Of a DNA stretch of 57,309 nt, positions 33,344 through 41,089 are shown piece after piece. Under the pieces are notes generated by a model. That model saw nothing but the letters and a program-made list of their open reading frames with translations, did no database searches and was not told the origin of the DNA. Location: positions 1-57,309 of the IMG/VR virus record IMGVR_UViG_3300033183_000118; one strand, given 5' to 3'. Every line of letters begins with the position of its first letter. The first letter of the stretch is position 1. This DNA is from a virus. Position numbers and translations under genes: made by a program.

Positions 33344-34290
33344 CTTTCTCATCTAACATGGAAGGTCGAGACATCGTCTCCCTCATCAACGAAACAGCAT
33401 CAGCCCTTGGCGCTGACCCTGTCGACCTAGCCACCGTCATCTCTTACGAGACAGGCGGCACCTTCGATCCCATGGAAGTCGGCCCAACCACCAAGTGGGG
33501 TACGCACCGTGGCCTCATCCAGTTTGGCGAGCCACAAGCTGAACAGTATGGCGCAGACTTCTCATCCGCAGACGCAGCCCTCACCTCGCAACTCGGAGCC
33601 AACGGAGCAATCGTCAGATACCTCCGCCAGAACGGCTATCAAGAAGGCATGGGCATCCTCGACCTGTATTCGATCATCAACGCAGGCGCACCCAACATGT
33701 ATGGCGCATCAGATGAAGCGTCTGGCGGCGCTCCAGGGACTGTTCGCGACAAGGTGACGTTCCAAATGGGCGACCATCGCACAAAAGCCTTGGCCCTGCT
33801 CGGCAACGAACACCCACAACCAGACGCCATGGCCTCTGCCATCAACGCAGCAGTCGCAGAAGCAATCGACTACGACCCAGACGCACCCAACATACAAGCG
33901 TCAAACGCAATGAACCAAGACCCATCCGCGCCCCCTTCGGGCGCGTCTGGGCAACAAAAGAAAATTGACAGCAGCGTAACCGACGCAGCTAACGAAGCCC
34001 AACGTCGTGAAGCCTATCGCGCGGCCCAAGAATTTATCTTCTCGATGACCCCCCAACAACGCATGATGGAGAAGCAACTCTACTACAAAGCGCAGTTGGA
34101 ACAGGGAGAAGCCCGTGGCTTCGACCAGTGGTTTACCAACACGCGCTTTGGAAACTACGCCCAAGAGTACATGAACGGCGACCAAGCCTTCGTAAACCAA
34201 CTCTCTGGCCCCCAACAAGTCTTGCTGCAACAGCTCACAGCAAACGTACCCCAAGCTCAGTCCTTCGCCCACTACCTGATGGGCGTATAG
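33340..34290 (+). CDS. Lysozyme/transglycosylase-like peptidoglycan hydrolase (predicted)
   Basis: I chose ATG 33340, in ATGA overlap with the previous stop. The 316-residue protein has an N-terminal SLT-like domain (about 10-140): candidate catalytic E37 in VISYETGGTFDP, and HRGLIQFGEPQAEQYG as the substrate-cleft strand. The C-terminal half (about 170-316) is glutamine-rich and helical without a known fold. It sits with late structural-type genes, so it is probably a virion-associated enzyme that opens the wall during entry, separate from the amidase endolysin. Confidence 0.72.
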   Translation: MTFSSNMEGRDIVSLINETASALGADPVDLATVISYETGGTFDPMEVGPTTKWGTHRGLIQFGEPQAEQYGADFSSADAALTSQLGANGAIVRYLRQNGYQEGMGILDLYSIINAGAPNMYGASDEASGGAPGTVRDKVTFQMGDHRTKALALLGNEHPQPDAMASAINAAVAEAIDYDPDAPNIQASNAMNQDPSAPPSGASGQQKKIDSSVTDAANEAQRREAYRAAQEFIFSMTPQQRMMEKQLYYKAQLEQGEARGFDQWFTNTRFGNYAQEYMNGDQAFVNQLSGPQQVLLQQLTANVPQAQSFAHYLMGV

Positions 34291-34320
34291 GACGAAACCT
34301 TGGCCCTGTTCTGATACCCT
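34290..34320 (+). promoter_or_regulatory. Late promoter, GGACGA-N19-TACCCT, nested in an SD-masking inverted repeat
   Basis: GGACGA (34290-34295) starts on the last base of the preceding stop codon; TACCCT is at 34315-34320. CCTGTTCTG (34305-34313) is perfectly complementary to CAGAACAGG (34359-34367), which covers the weak ribosome site of the gene at 34375. Confidence 0.6.
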
Positions 34321-34374
34321 AAACATACCTCACTTCACCTGACTTCACTGAACGACGACAGAACAGGTGTGTTT

Positions 34375-34827
34375 ATGGACCCTCTCACAACAGGCATAGC
34401 AGCATTCAACGCCATCAAGATGGGCGTCCGCGCGGGTAAGGAAATCCATTCCCTCGGCAAAGAGATCGGGTCTCTCTTCGACGCAATCGACGACAGTCGC
34501 AAGACGCACGAGAAAAAGAAACGCCGCTCAATCCTCACCGCCAACGAGGAAGCCATGGAAACTTTCATGGCCAAGAAGAAAGCGGAAGACATGGAGAAAC
34601 AGCTACGCGAAATCATAATCCATACGCGTGGTCTCTCCGCATGGCAGGAACTCCTGCAAATAAGACGCGACATCCGTCTCCAACGCAAGGAAGCGGAACG
34701 CCAAGCAAAGAAGGAGCGGCAAGAAAAAATCGAGGCTATCGCAATAGGCGCAACCATATTCGTCGCAGCCATCGCCGTGATCGGCATCGCCTATCTCATC
34801 TATCTCAGAAGTAAAGGTGACATATGA
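34375..34827 (+). CDS. Coiled-coil protein with a C-terminal membrane anchor
   Basis: Start ATG 34375 is taken; an in-frame GTG at 34369 is possible. The 150-residue product has a glycine-flanked N-terminal helix (TTGIAAFNAIKMGVRAGKEIHSLGKEIGSLFDAI), a long highly charged coiled coil (about 40-115), and one C-terminal transmembrane helix (AIAIGATIFVAAIAVIGIAYLIYL) followed by a short basic tail. Tail-anchored coiled coils of this type are common in phage late regions. A virion or membrane-associated ejection role is possible. Confidence 0.7.
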   Translation: MDPLTTGIAAFNAIKMGVRAGKEIHSLGKEIGSLFDAIDDSRKTHEKKKRRSILTANEEAMETFMAKKKAEDMEKQLREIIIHTRGLSAWQELLQIRRDIRLQRKEAERQAKKERQEKIEAIAIGATIFVAAIAVIGIAYLIYLRSKGDI

Positions 34828-35000
34828 CGTGGTATCTCGTACTCATCACACACATGATGGTCCAAACACCCCATGGCCCTACTCTCGCACAAGTCTGCCA
34901 CTACAAGACGGACCCTGAACAAAAATGGGAGGACAGACGCTTCTACGTTGTCCCCCCATCCTACGTTTGTCCGAAGTCTTACAAAGAAAAGTCGGCCTAA
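34824..35000 (+). CDS. 58-residue protein with a hydrophobic N-terminus
   Basis: MTWYLVLITHMMVQTPHGPTLAQVCHYKTDPEQKW... starts in ATGA overlap with the tail-anchored gene. The short hydrophobic start could be a weak signal sequence and two cysteines could form a disulfide outside the cytoplasm. The stop shares CTAA with the stop of the opposite gene. No family recognised. Confidence 0.6.
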   Translation: MTWYLVLITHMMVQTPHGPTLAQVCHYKTDPEQKWEDRRFYVVPPSYVCPKSYKEKSA

Positions 35001-35161
35001 GCCTTCTTATCCTGACGTTCCAAGAGCAATCGGGCTAGATGCCCGATGCTCTCAGCCCTTTGCTTGATGGTCATGCGTGGCGGAACTCTCGCCGCATCCA
35101 TCGCAATCACGTCTGCTGCCCTTACAATCTGATCGACGATCTTCTTATCTTCATCATCCAT
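34997..35161 (-). CDS. 54-residue acidic/basic helical protein
   Basis: ATG 35161 overlaps the stop of the upstream gene (TGATG). The product MDDEDKKIVDQIVRAADVIAMDAARVPPRMTIKQRAESIGHLARLL is helical. It is the last gene of a four-gene - strand operon. Function unknown. Confidence 0.62.
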   Translation of the reverse strand: MDDEDKKIVDQIVRAADVIAMDAARVPPRMTIKQRAESIGHLARLLLERQDKKA

Positions 35162-35412
35162 CACAGCAGACCTCCCAACCAAGACGTCATGTACTTCATG
35201 GCCTTTGGCCCCACTGAAACACCCTGCGTGTTCTTTGCGACAACTCCAATGTGATCCAGTGTTACCAAGTTCCTAGCGAGTGTCGAGCGTTTGATGCCCG
35301 TCTCGTCTTCAAGCTCACTCAGCGTCAGCTTGTACTTTTTTTCGCTGTTTTTTTCCAGCGCCTTCAGCACCAGTATCGCTACTGTCACTTGCTTGTGTGT
35401 CAACCTGTGCAT
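35161..35412 (-). CDS. Winged-helix regulator
   Basis: This 83-residue protein fits a MarR-like winged helix: HKQVTVAILVLKALEKN, then LTLSELEDETGIKRSTLARNLVTLDHIGVVAKNTQG with the recognition helix at about 36-50 and a wing. Its first 98 bases overlap the previous gene in another frame, which is unusual, so a later start is possible although no ATG exists before the HTH. It is likely to regulate phage promoters. Confidence 0.68.
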   Translation of the reverse strand: MHRLTHKQVTVAILVLKALEKNSEKKYKLTLSELEDETGIKRSTLARNLVTLDHIGVVAKNTQGVSVGPKAMKYMTSWLGGLL

Positions 35413-35638
35413 CGCCCTGCTCCCGATCTTGCACTCTCATTACTGTGTTCATAGTCCAACCAGTGCTATTCAATGCACCTTTCAAATTGTCCAAGACCAA
35501 GACCGCGCCCTGCTTATTCAAGACGTTCTCGGTGAACACAGTCTCAACGCCCAGTATCTGCTCACCGTTCTTCACGATATACAGATCACCAACGTGTACC
35601 ATCTGTGGCTGCTGCTGCTCTTCATTCGCCTGTGACAT
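35315..35638 (-). CDS. Small phage protein with disordered C-terminus
   Basis: ATG 35638 follows AGGAG with a 7-base gap and overlaps the upstream gene by 17 bases. The 107-residue product has a folded part (about 10-70, VHVGDLYIVKNGEQILGVETVF) that looks like a small beta domain, then an Asp/Ser/Gln/Lys-rich tail that overlaps the winged-helix gene. Function unknown. Confidence 0.66.
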   Translation of the reverse strand: MSQANEEQQQPQMVHVGDLYIVKNGEQILGVETVFTENVLNKQGAVLVLDNLKGALNSTGWTMNTVMRVQDREQGDAQVDTQASDSSDTGAEGAGKKQRKKVQADAE

Positions 35639-35849
35639 TATCCAACTCCTCTTTCGTTTCATGGATGTCGACCCTGCAATCAATCAGGGCGTCTAAAATT
35701 TCCTTCAAAAAGTTTTTCACATAAGGAGACTGACTATCATCGCACTCCTTTTGCGCAGCTTCGATGATGTTATCCAAGATGTTATCCATCTCGTCCAAGT
35801 CCTCTTCATTTGCGACGACCTGAAAGTTTACTCTGATTATGTTACTCAC
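35622..35849 (-). CDS. 75-residue acidic helical protein, first gene of the operon
   Basis: Start is GTG 35849, preceded by GGAG at a 7-base distance. The product (VSNIIRVNFQVVANEEDLDEMDNILDNIIEAAQKE..., Met-initiated) is acidic and helical. It lies directly downstream of an early operator on the - strand. Its role is unknown; the acidic character could suit an inhibitor or DNA mimic, but that is speculation. Confidence 0.68.
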   Translation of the reverse strand: MSNIIRVNFQVVANEEDLDEMDNILDNIIEAAQKECDDSQSPYVKNFLKEILDALIDCRVDIHETKEELDNVTGE

Positions 35850-35866
35850 TGATGCACTCCATCATT

Positions 35867-35890
35867 TGTATTGTTGACACTACAGGTGTC
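35867..35890 (-). promoter_or_regulatory. Early operator upstream of the 35-kb operon
   Basis: Read on the - strand it is TGTAG-N8-ATACA (35884-35867), 9 of 10 fixed bases of the operator set. It overlaps an inverted repeat GACAC-N5-GTGTC (35876-35890). The preceding GACACC on the - strand keeps the same geometry as at 28.4 and 45.1 kb. Confidence 0.6.
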
Positions 35891-36035
35891 TGCGACGTCT
35901 GTAAACACACCATATCTTGTGCCAAAGTGCGTCACGAAACACCCCTGCTTCGATGTAGTTGTCAAAAGTCCGCACACCCCAAACATTCCAAGACGTTAAA
36001 GGTGTGCCAATGTGTCAGGAGTTTGTGTCAACTTT

Positions 36036-36048
36036 CCCTTGGTAAGGG
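36036..36048. repeat. Second copy of the tRNA anticodon-arm core, possible integration-site element
   Basis: CCCTTGGTAAGGG repeats the 11-base CCTTGGTAAGG found in the anticodon arm of the adjacent tRNA gene (36097-36107). Both are dyads. It lies 33 bases before the tRNA and near the integrase gene. It could be part of attP or a chance dyad. Confidence 0.4.
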
Positions 36049-36068
36049 TATTGTGGCACGAGTAAAAT

Positions 36069-36143
<75 letters not shown>

Positions 36144-36173
36144 TTACTCCCTTCACGAAAATGCGTGTGTCAA

Positions 36174-37172
36174 TTATGTGCCACGCACACCTAGAAGACC
36201 TACGGTGTCCTCAAGGTGTGATGGCGCAAGGTGACTGTAACGCATGACCATTGACAGTGAACTGTGGCCAAGCAAGTCAGCCACCGCTCTTAGCGACGCG
36301 CCCCTCTGCACCAGTAACGATGCAAATGTGTGACGCATATCGTGCGGCCTAAAATCCTCAATGGCTGCACGTCTCGTGGCCCTGTAGAAATAATCGTAGA
36401 AATTATCTCTGTGCCACATACCCCCTGCGGGGTTCGGGAAGACCAAACCTGTACCTCTCTCCCCTATGGCTCTGGCAGCGTCGTCGACTAACGGCACGGC
36501 TCTGTACCGCGTCTTGCCCGACGTTCCCTTGCGCGTTCCGAAAGTCGCCCGACCATCCACGATGTCGGACCACTCCAGACGAAACGCCTCGCCAAGCCTC
36601 GCCCCTGTAAAGAACAGGAACGTGACCAATCTCTCAATCTCTGGCTCACATGCCTCGATGAGCGCATCCCGCTCATCTTCGTCGAGCCACCGTGTGCGGC
36701 TGTCGTCGACCTTCGGCTTCTTCAACCGCAAGTCTGGCACATCCAGTCCCATGTCTCGTGCATGGTTCAGCATGGCCATGATGCTGTTGATCTCCCGCTT
36801 TACGGTCGACGCTTTGTTCCCACGACTATTCACCCACAACATAACATCGGCAACAGTCAGCCTATCCAGACGCGTCTTGCCCACGGCACTATCAAAGCGC
36901 CCCAGTATCCCCACATCTGTCTCGCCAACCTTGTTTGGCCTGTCCAAGAACAGCCTAATCGCCTGTCCCACAGTCACACTAGACGTCGCGCCCTTCTCAA
37001 GACGCCCATCCAACGCATCCCTAAGTATCCGCCCCATGGCTTCTTGCGCATGTGGCTTCATACCCCGACCAAACCCAGTGCTTTTGCGGACGCGTAGTCG
37101 ATCACCAGTTGGCGTGACCACGGTCCCACTCACTTGCCAAACATCGTTACGCAATGTCAGTCGTAGTGTCAT
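36174..37172 (-). CDS. int: Tyrosine-family site-specific integrase
   Basis: ATG 37172 with AGAGGA upstream is chosen over longer in-frame starts that run into the regulator gene. The 332-residue protein has an N-terminal SAM-like DNA-binding part (about 62-150) and a catalytic domain with R192 (TGARLGEAF), K215 or K220, H277-x-x-R280 (HDMRHTFAS), H303 (LGHSS) and nucleophile Y312 (RYSHL). It would insert the genome at a host site, probably within a tRNA-Thr gene, given the adjacent tRNA. It overlaps the upstream regulator gene by 26 bases. Confidence 0.93.
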   Translation of the reverse strand: MTLRLTLRNDVWQVSGTVVTPTGDRLRVRKSTGFGRGMKPHAQEAMGRILRDALDGRLEKGATSSVTVGQAIRLFLDRPNKVGETDVGILGRFDSAVGKTRLDRLTVADVMLWVNSRGNKASTVKREINSIMAMLNHARDMGLDVPDLRLKKPKVDDSRTRWLDEDERDALIEACEPEIERLVTFLFFTGARLGEAFRLEWSDIVDGRATFGTRKGTSGKTRYRAVPLVDDAARAIGERGTGLVFPNPAGGMWHRDNFYDYFYRATRRAAIEDFRPHDMRHTFASLLVQRGASLRAVADLLGHSSLSMVMRYSHLAPSHLEDTVGLLGVRGT

Positions 37173-37605
37173 TCCTCTTCTCCGCATACAAACGAGCGAA
37201 CGGATCAGGCTCAACAAACTCGGCGTCCCAATCCTTGGGCAGCCCACCTGTCATCATCATGTATCCGTTGTCATCAATCTCGTCGAACTCCTTGTGCAGA
37301 CGATGGATAAGTTGTGCGCGTGAATTAACATTCAGTTTCCTGAACATCCCTCTCACATGCACCTTGGCCGTGTTGATGCTCACGCCCATCCTGTCTGCAA
37401 TTTCTTGGTTATCAGCCCCTCGCATCAGCATTTGCAATGCGACGTGCTGCTTCGTCGTGAACTTGTGCAGCACACTTTCCGTTGGGGTCGCCTTTGTTTC
37501 CGTTGGCGAGACTTCGCCGCCCGTAGTTGCGTCGTAGGCTTTCGCCATCAGCGCACCAAGTATTTGGTCGAGCTTCCACTCGATCCGATCCAGTTGAGTA
37601 GTCAT
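37147..37605 (-). CDS. LuxR-type helix-turn-helix regulator
   Basis: Start ATG 37605 is preferred because TAGG precedes it; GTG 37650 is possible. The 152-residue protein has a short N-terminal coiled region (TTQLDRIEWKLDQILG), a linker, and a GerE/LuxR HTH at about 48-105: FTTKQHVALQMLMRGADNQEIADRMGVSINTAKVHVRGMFRKLNVNSRAQL. There is no receiver or ligand domain, so it may act as a simple DNA-binding activator. It is coupled to integrase and could control lysogeny or activate phage promoters. Confidence 0.82.
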   Translation of the reverse strand: MTTQLDRIEWKLDQILGALMAKAYDATTGGEVSPTETKATPTESVLHKFTTKQHVALQMLMRGADNQEIADRMGVSINTAKVHVRGMFRKLNVNSRAQLIHRLHKEFDEIDDNGYMMMTGGLPKDWDAEFVEPDPFARLYAEKRNDTTTDIA

Positions 37606-37775
37606 TTGTTTGCCTAATCCCGTAAAGTTGCGTCGTTCTTTTTTCTTCACGGGAACACGGTGGTCCGCAGGGTGGGCAACACCAGTGTGTCACTGATATC
37701 CCACACTTGGACGAGCTATACGCCTCATGTCTCATGTCGCTCCTCATGTTTGCAGGTGGCACACCCTATGCCACC

Positions 37776-37793
37776 TGTATCATACGTTATACA
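37776..37793. promoter_or_regulatory. Early operator TGTAT-N8-ATACA upstream of regulator/integrase
   Basis: TGTAT-CATACGTT-ATACA is a perfect member of the operator set. A TTGACA on the - strand (37811-37806) and a second dyad ATAAC-AA-GTTAT (37796-37807) adjoin it, together with two GGTGT half-sites at 37811-37825. The whole 37651-37825 gap is regulatory in appearance and holds no gene. Confidence 0.65.
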
Positions 37794-37825
37794 CATAACA
37801 AGTTATGTCAAGGTGTTTGTGGGTG

Positions 37826-38302
37826 TTAAAATTCCATCAACCTGTCGCATGCGGTGACTGCATCTCTGAAGTCTGGATAGGCGTGTTCCAATTTGAGGCC
37901 GTCCACTCTGTGCTTGTTTCCTTTAGTGTCCTCGAAGTCGAACTCGGACGACCAACCCTCAACAGTACACACGCAGTAGTCGCCGCCCTTGATGCCAAGC
38001 AAAACAACTTGACCATTCTTCAACTCAGGTATCTCCTTCTGGCTTACCCAACCACCTGCAAGCTGATCCATGCCCTTCTTCCTCGTGTCCACACCATCGA
38101 CACGCTTCATCCAGTATGGCTTGTAGCTCCCCCGACGTTTCTTCTTGGGCGTCACAGACGACCAACCCTCAGAAGTCTTCGCCTCCCACTTGTCTGCAAG
38201 ACCAGAGCCATCCAACTCGTTCCCGATCTGCAAGACGACCTCTTTCTTCTCCTCTTCATCCATGGCCTTGAACAGGCGCATCACAATATTCACAGCTTCC
38301 AT
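37826..38302 (-). CDS. Conserved phage protein of unknown function
   Basis: ATG 38302 overlaps the upstream stop (TGATG). The 158-residue protein has a helical N-terminus (MEAVNIVMRLFKAMDEEEKKEVVLQIGNEL), a basic middle (TPKKKRRGSYKPYWMKRVDGVDTRKKG), and a beta-rich end (NGQVVLLGIKGGDYCVCTVEGWSSEFDFEDTKGNKHRV). It may bind nucleic acid through its basic centre. I do not recognise the family. Confidence 0.66.
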   Translation of the reverse strand: MEAVNIVMRLFKAMDEEEKKEVVLQIGNELDGSGLADKWEAKTSEGWSSVTPKKKRRGSYKPYWMKRVDGVDTRKKGMDQLAGGWVSQKEIPELKNGQVVLLGIKGGDYCVCTVEGWSSEFDFEDTKGNKHRVDGLKLEHAYPDFRDAVTACDRLMEF

Positions 38303-39471
38303 CACTTCGCTCCTTTGCTTTTCAATTCGTAGTCGTGGACAATCGTGCCGACCTCGGCACTGCCCACCCATTGCTCTTCAATCCACCGCGTAATCACGGT
38401 GCCGTCCTTGCGTCTGTATCGACGCCAATGCCCACGTCTGACGTGCCGACGCTTCTTGCCGCCGCCACCCTTGAACATGCGCTCGTACCTCGTCGTCCCT
38501 CTTGGCTTTGGCAGATCAATCTCCAAAGTGCGCAACTCATTGCGTGGCACAGGCCGACCAAACGCCACGCGTCTGATGCCCTTCTCCAACTTCCGCTCGA
38601 TGACCGTGTGCGGGTAATTAACAAGTGCAAGCACAGCAATTAGGAAGCGCAAGTCGCCAACCCACATGTCAATGGAACTGTTGCGCTGCTCCTGTAGGAA
38701 ATCTTCTGCCCTGCGTCTGTCACTCGCAGACGAACTGCGTGTCGCTGCAACCCAGTCAAGCAGGTGCGCCCCACCAAAGTTGCCCAACGTCAGCAACGTG
38801 CGTTCGAAGACGTCAGTCATCCGCTTTGTGCGCTTGCCACCATGATTGTGAACGTAGATCGGACTAATCAGACGCTCGCCATGCAAGTGCTGATTGGCTC
38901 GCATCAAAGCCTCGTCACTCTTCTGGCCCATCGTAGAGACCAGACGCTCTGGCTCATACAAAATGGGCGCGTCGGGACAAAACTGCACAGAGAACGCAGG
39001 CATTGCGATCTTCCCACCCTTGCCGTCTGGGTTTTCGATGAAGCAAAACTGCTCCACGTCGTAGTGATTAACACCCTTGTCCTTGTTGCGTCTGATGTGC
39101 AGACCAATCGTGTCTTGCCACCTGTCTGGCAAAGGGTCTTCGCCTCGTTCCCATCCCAACTCGTCCATCGTGTCGAACAAAATAGGCATACGCTTCTTGT
39201 CGTCCCACTCAATCCACATGTTGTCGAATGGCGGCACACCAACCTCGAACATGTCGAGCAACGTCTGCGGCGGCGCAAGACTGGCCGTAACCGCATGCTG
39301 CAAAAGACTGTCGCACACGACAAACTTCTGCGCTCCAAGCAAATCGGCACGCGTGGTGCGTGCCGTTGCTGCAATGTGTTTCTTAATCGTTTGGCTCTTC
39401 ACGTCCTTGTGCCAGAACCCACGCTTCGGGTCGCCGCAAGCCGCAACCACCAAGTTGAATAAATCGCTCAT
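38302..39471 (-). CDS. Conserved phage protein with a C-terminal RGHWRRY motif
   Basis: AGGAGG precedes ATG 39471 by 7 bases. The 389-residue protein ends with a motif widely seen in unnamed phage proteins: RRHVRRGHWRRYRRKDGTVITRWIEEQWVGSAEVG. The N-terminal part is helical, and the centre contains RNSSIDMWVGDLRFLIAVLALVNYPHTVIER. The function is unknown; homologues are common in phages of Proteobacteria. Confidence 0.72.
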   Translation of the reverse strand: MSDLFNLVVAACGDPKRGFWHKDVKSQTIKKHIAATARTTRADLLGAQKFVVCDSLLQHAVTASLAPPQTLLDMFEVGVPPFDNMWIEWDDKKRMPILFDTMDELGWERGEDPLPDRWQDTIGLHIRRNKDKGVNHYDVEQFCFIENPDGKGGKIAMPAFSVQFCPDAPILYEPERLVSTMGQKSDEALMRANQHLHGERLISPIYVHNHGGKRTKRMTDVFERTLLTLGNFGGAHLLDWVAATRSSSASDRRRAEDFLQEQRNSSIDMWVGDLRFLIAVLALVNYPHTVIERKLEKGIRRVAFGRPVPRNELRTLEIDLPKPRGTTRYERMFKGGGGKKRRHVRRGHWRRYRRKDGTVITRWIEEQWVGSAEVGTIVHDYELKSKGAK

Positions 39472-39483
39472 GTCTCATCCTCC

Positions 39484-39693
39484 TCACGGTAATGGCATCC
39501 AGTGCGTCACATTCGTGATCGGCTTCCCATGATCCGCCACCCATTGCTGCCGCTTTGGGTTCCACCATGCGCCCGTCACGCCCCAGCGTTCTGATCCGTC
39601 TAGCAAATCTTTGTGGGTATACGACACAAGCACACGCTCAGTTGGCCTGCGTGCGCCCTTCTCAATCTTCGTCCACGGCGGAAGTTTAATCAT
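39484..39693 (-). CDS. DUF551-like small protein
   Basis: This 69-residue protein ends ITNVTHWMPLP, the characteristic end of the DUF551 family, preceded by RVLVSYTHKDLLDGSERWGVTGAWWNPKRQQWV. DUF551 proteins are short, phage-encoded and of unknown function. Its ATG 39693 overlaps the stop of the upstream gene. Confidence 0.8.
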   Translation of the reverse strand: MIKLPPWTKIEKGARRPTERVLVSYTHKDLLDGSERWGVTGAWWNPKRQQWVADHGKPITNVTHWMPLP

Positions 39694-39833
39694 GCCTCAT
39701 CCTCCTCGTAGCACAGGAATTTCACGACCAGTGTATGCTCATCCTCTTCGAGTATCTGGATACCCAAGTCAGTCATCGTGCCATCGTCGTCTGTCATCAG
39801 CGAACGCAGCCACTCTTTGATCCGCTCTTTCAT
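39690..39833 (-). CDS. 47-residue acidic protein
   Basis: MKERIKEWLRSLMTDDDGTMTDLGIQILEEDEHTLVVKFLCYEEDEA starts in TGATG overlap with the upstream stop and ends in ATGA overlap with DUF551. The pattern of helix, acidic turn and beta hairpin looks like a real small fold. Function unknown. Confidence 0.68.
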   Translation of the reverse strand: MKERIKEWLRSLMTDDDGTMTDLGIQILEEDEHTLVVKFLCYEEDEA

Positions 39834-40300
39834 CACTTGTCCTCCACGCTGATGACCCGATACTTGCCGTCGTGCGGATCAAGATGTTTGAAATGGTCTG
39901 GCAGCAGCGCAGACAACGCATCCCGCAGCGCAGTCCCCGCAGTCCCCTGATTGATGAGACCCGCACCCTCGGTCACGTCCAAGACGTAGTCTGCAAGCAC
40001 ACTCACCAGACGCTCGTAATCAGAGCGCGAGTATCTTGCCGTGTCCTCTGGCCACGGCAACTCGCGCAGAGCCATCAGCTTCCTATCCACCTTGGCCTTG
40101 CTCAAGACGCTCGGCGTCTGTATGGCAGGCACACGCTTGGCATAGTCCGCATAAGACGTGGCAGGCTTTGGTGTATACTTCTGTGTATACGTCTTGCGTG
40201 GGGCAGTCGTCTTGGCGGTCGGTGCCTCACGCTCAACTCCGTAGTCTGCGAGCTTGCTGCTCGCGATCTTGTTCACAACATCATTAGCTTGCTTGGTCAT
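39833..40300 (-). CDS. Small phage protein with C-terminal helical domain
   Basis: GGAGAGAG precedes ATG 40300; longer in-frame starts would overlap the upstream gene fully. The 155-residue protein has a basic, threonine/proline-rich N-terminal half and a helical C-terminal domain (about 85-150: PWPEDTARYSRSDYERLVSVLADYVLDVTEGAGLINQGTAG). Two short DNA direct repeats (GTGTATAC) in it simply encode YTQKYTPK. Function unknown. Confidence 0.65.
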   Translation of the reverse strand: MTKQANDVVNKIASSKLADYGVEREAPTAKTTAPRKTYTQKYTPKPATSYADYAKRVPAIQTPSVLSKAKVDRKLMALRELPWPEDTARYSRSDYERLVSVLADYVLDVTEGAGLINQGTAGTALRDALSALLPDHFKHLDPHDGKYRVISVEDK

Positions 40301-40586
40301 ACTCTCTCTCCTCTGGTAGGGTTTGTGTGCGAAAGAACCCCTGATATTGGGGGTGTTCCCACATGAACAGCCGCGAGTAGTACGGCGTGTAATTGTTAGA
40401 CATCTTGAACTCCTCACCTGTGGTCTCCACGTCTGTGTGCCACCTGATGCGCTCAAAGATTGCCTTGCTGCTGTATTGCTCATGCCCTCTGGCAATCACC
40501 TCAAACGTGAACCGCTTGAACAACTCGTAAATGTGCGGGTTATCTTTGTGATACATCCACCACTTGTGCTTGATACTCACGCTCAT
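40284..40586 (-). CDS. Conserved phage protein (IRW...NNY pattern)
   Basis: ATG 40586 overlaps the upstream stop. The 100-residue protein has the pattern LFKRFTFEVIARGHEQYSSKAIFERIRWHT, then FKMSNNYTPYYSRLFMWEHPQYQGFF, which recurs in unnamed phage proteins. It is probably one compact alpha/beta domain. Its role is unknown. Confidence 0.75.
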   Translation of the reverse strand: MSVSIKHKWWMYHKDNPHIYELFKRFTFEVIARGHEQYSSKAIFERIRWHTDVETTGEEFKMSNNYTPYYSRLFMWEHPQYQGFFRTQTLPEEREYDQAS

Positions 40587-41089
40587 GCCGCCACCTCGTA
40601 GTCTGCCAACCACTCTGGCTGCTCACGCTTGGTCCACTTGTGCAGGTGACGCTTGTCGCATGCGTAATACCAACGGTAACTGGCGACATGACACGACATG
40701 TCGCCGACATGTCGCCTGTAGTCCACCTTGTACTCGTCTGGGATGCAGCGTGGCGGATTGCGCCAACCATTCTCAGGTATCAGACGCGACGCAAGCCCAA
40801 GACTTGGCAGCACCTGCATCGAACCGTGCGCTTTTCCGTACCGTTTGATCCACTCATCAGCCAACGCAACCGCATGGTCCCAACACCACTCGTAGTGCGA
40901 CCGACTGGCCCCAACCCACAAGGTCATGGGATGGTGGACGTGCGTGTCTGCATACCCGCCGACGAACCCGTACTCACGGGCCGACGTGGACATCATCTGA
41001 CAGCACTCAATCAATATCTTCCCGACGTGCTTGTCCGCATAGTAACGCGCAGCCTGATCGGGATCGTCGTGCAAAAAGAATATGTTCAT
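40583..41089 (-). CDS. Conserved phage protein, pyrimidine-dimer-glycosylase-like length and opening
   Basis: This 168-residue protein begins MNIFFLHDDPDQAARYYADKHVGKILIECCQMMS, with HHPMTLWVGASRSHYEWCWDHAVAL next, a pattern well conserved in cyanophages and other marine phages. It loosely recalls T4 endonuclease V-type proteins but lacks a verified active site here, so no enzyme call is made. It overlaps the small gene upstream (ATGA). Confidence 0.72.
   Translation of the reverse strand: MNIFFLHDDPDQAARYYADKHVGKILIECCQMMSTSAREYGFVGGYADTHVHHPMTLWVGASRSHYEWCWDHAVALADEWIKRYGKAHGSMQVLPSLGLASRLIPENGWRNPPRCIPDEYKVDYRRHVGDMSCHVASYRWYYACDKRHLHKWTKREQPEWLADYEVAA

Noticed and set aside
36466-37323. 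Open frame of 285 codons on + opposite integrase
   Set aside because: Integrase has all catalytic residues; the opposite frame is low-complexity Ser/Pro/Arg without motifs.
40165-40195. Direct repeats of GTGTATAC at about 40.17 kb considered as an operator
   Set aside because: They lie inside a coding region, encode a repeated YTQKYTPK stretch, and do not have the TGTAT-N8-ATACA spacing.
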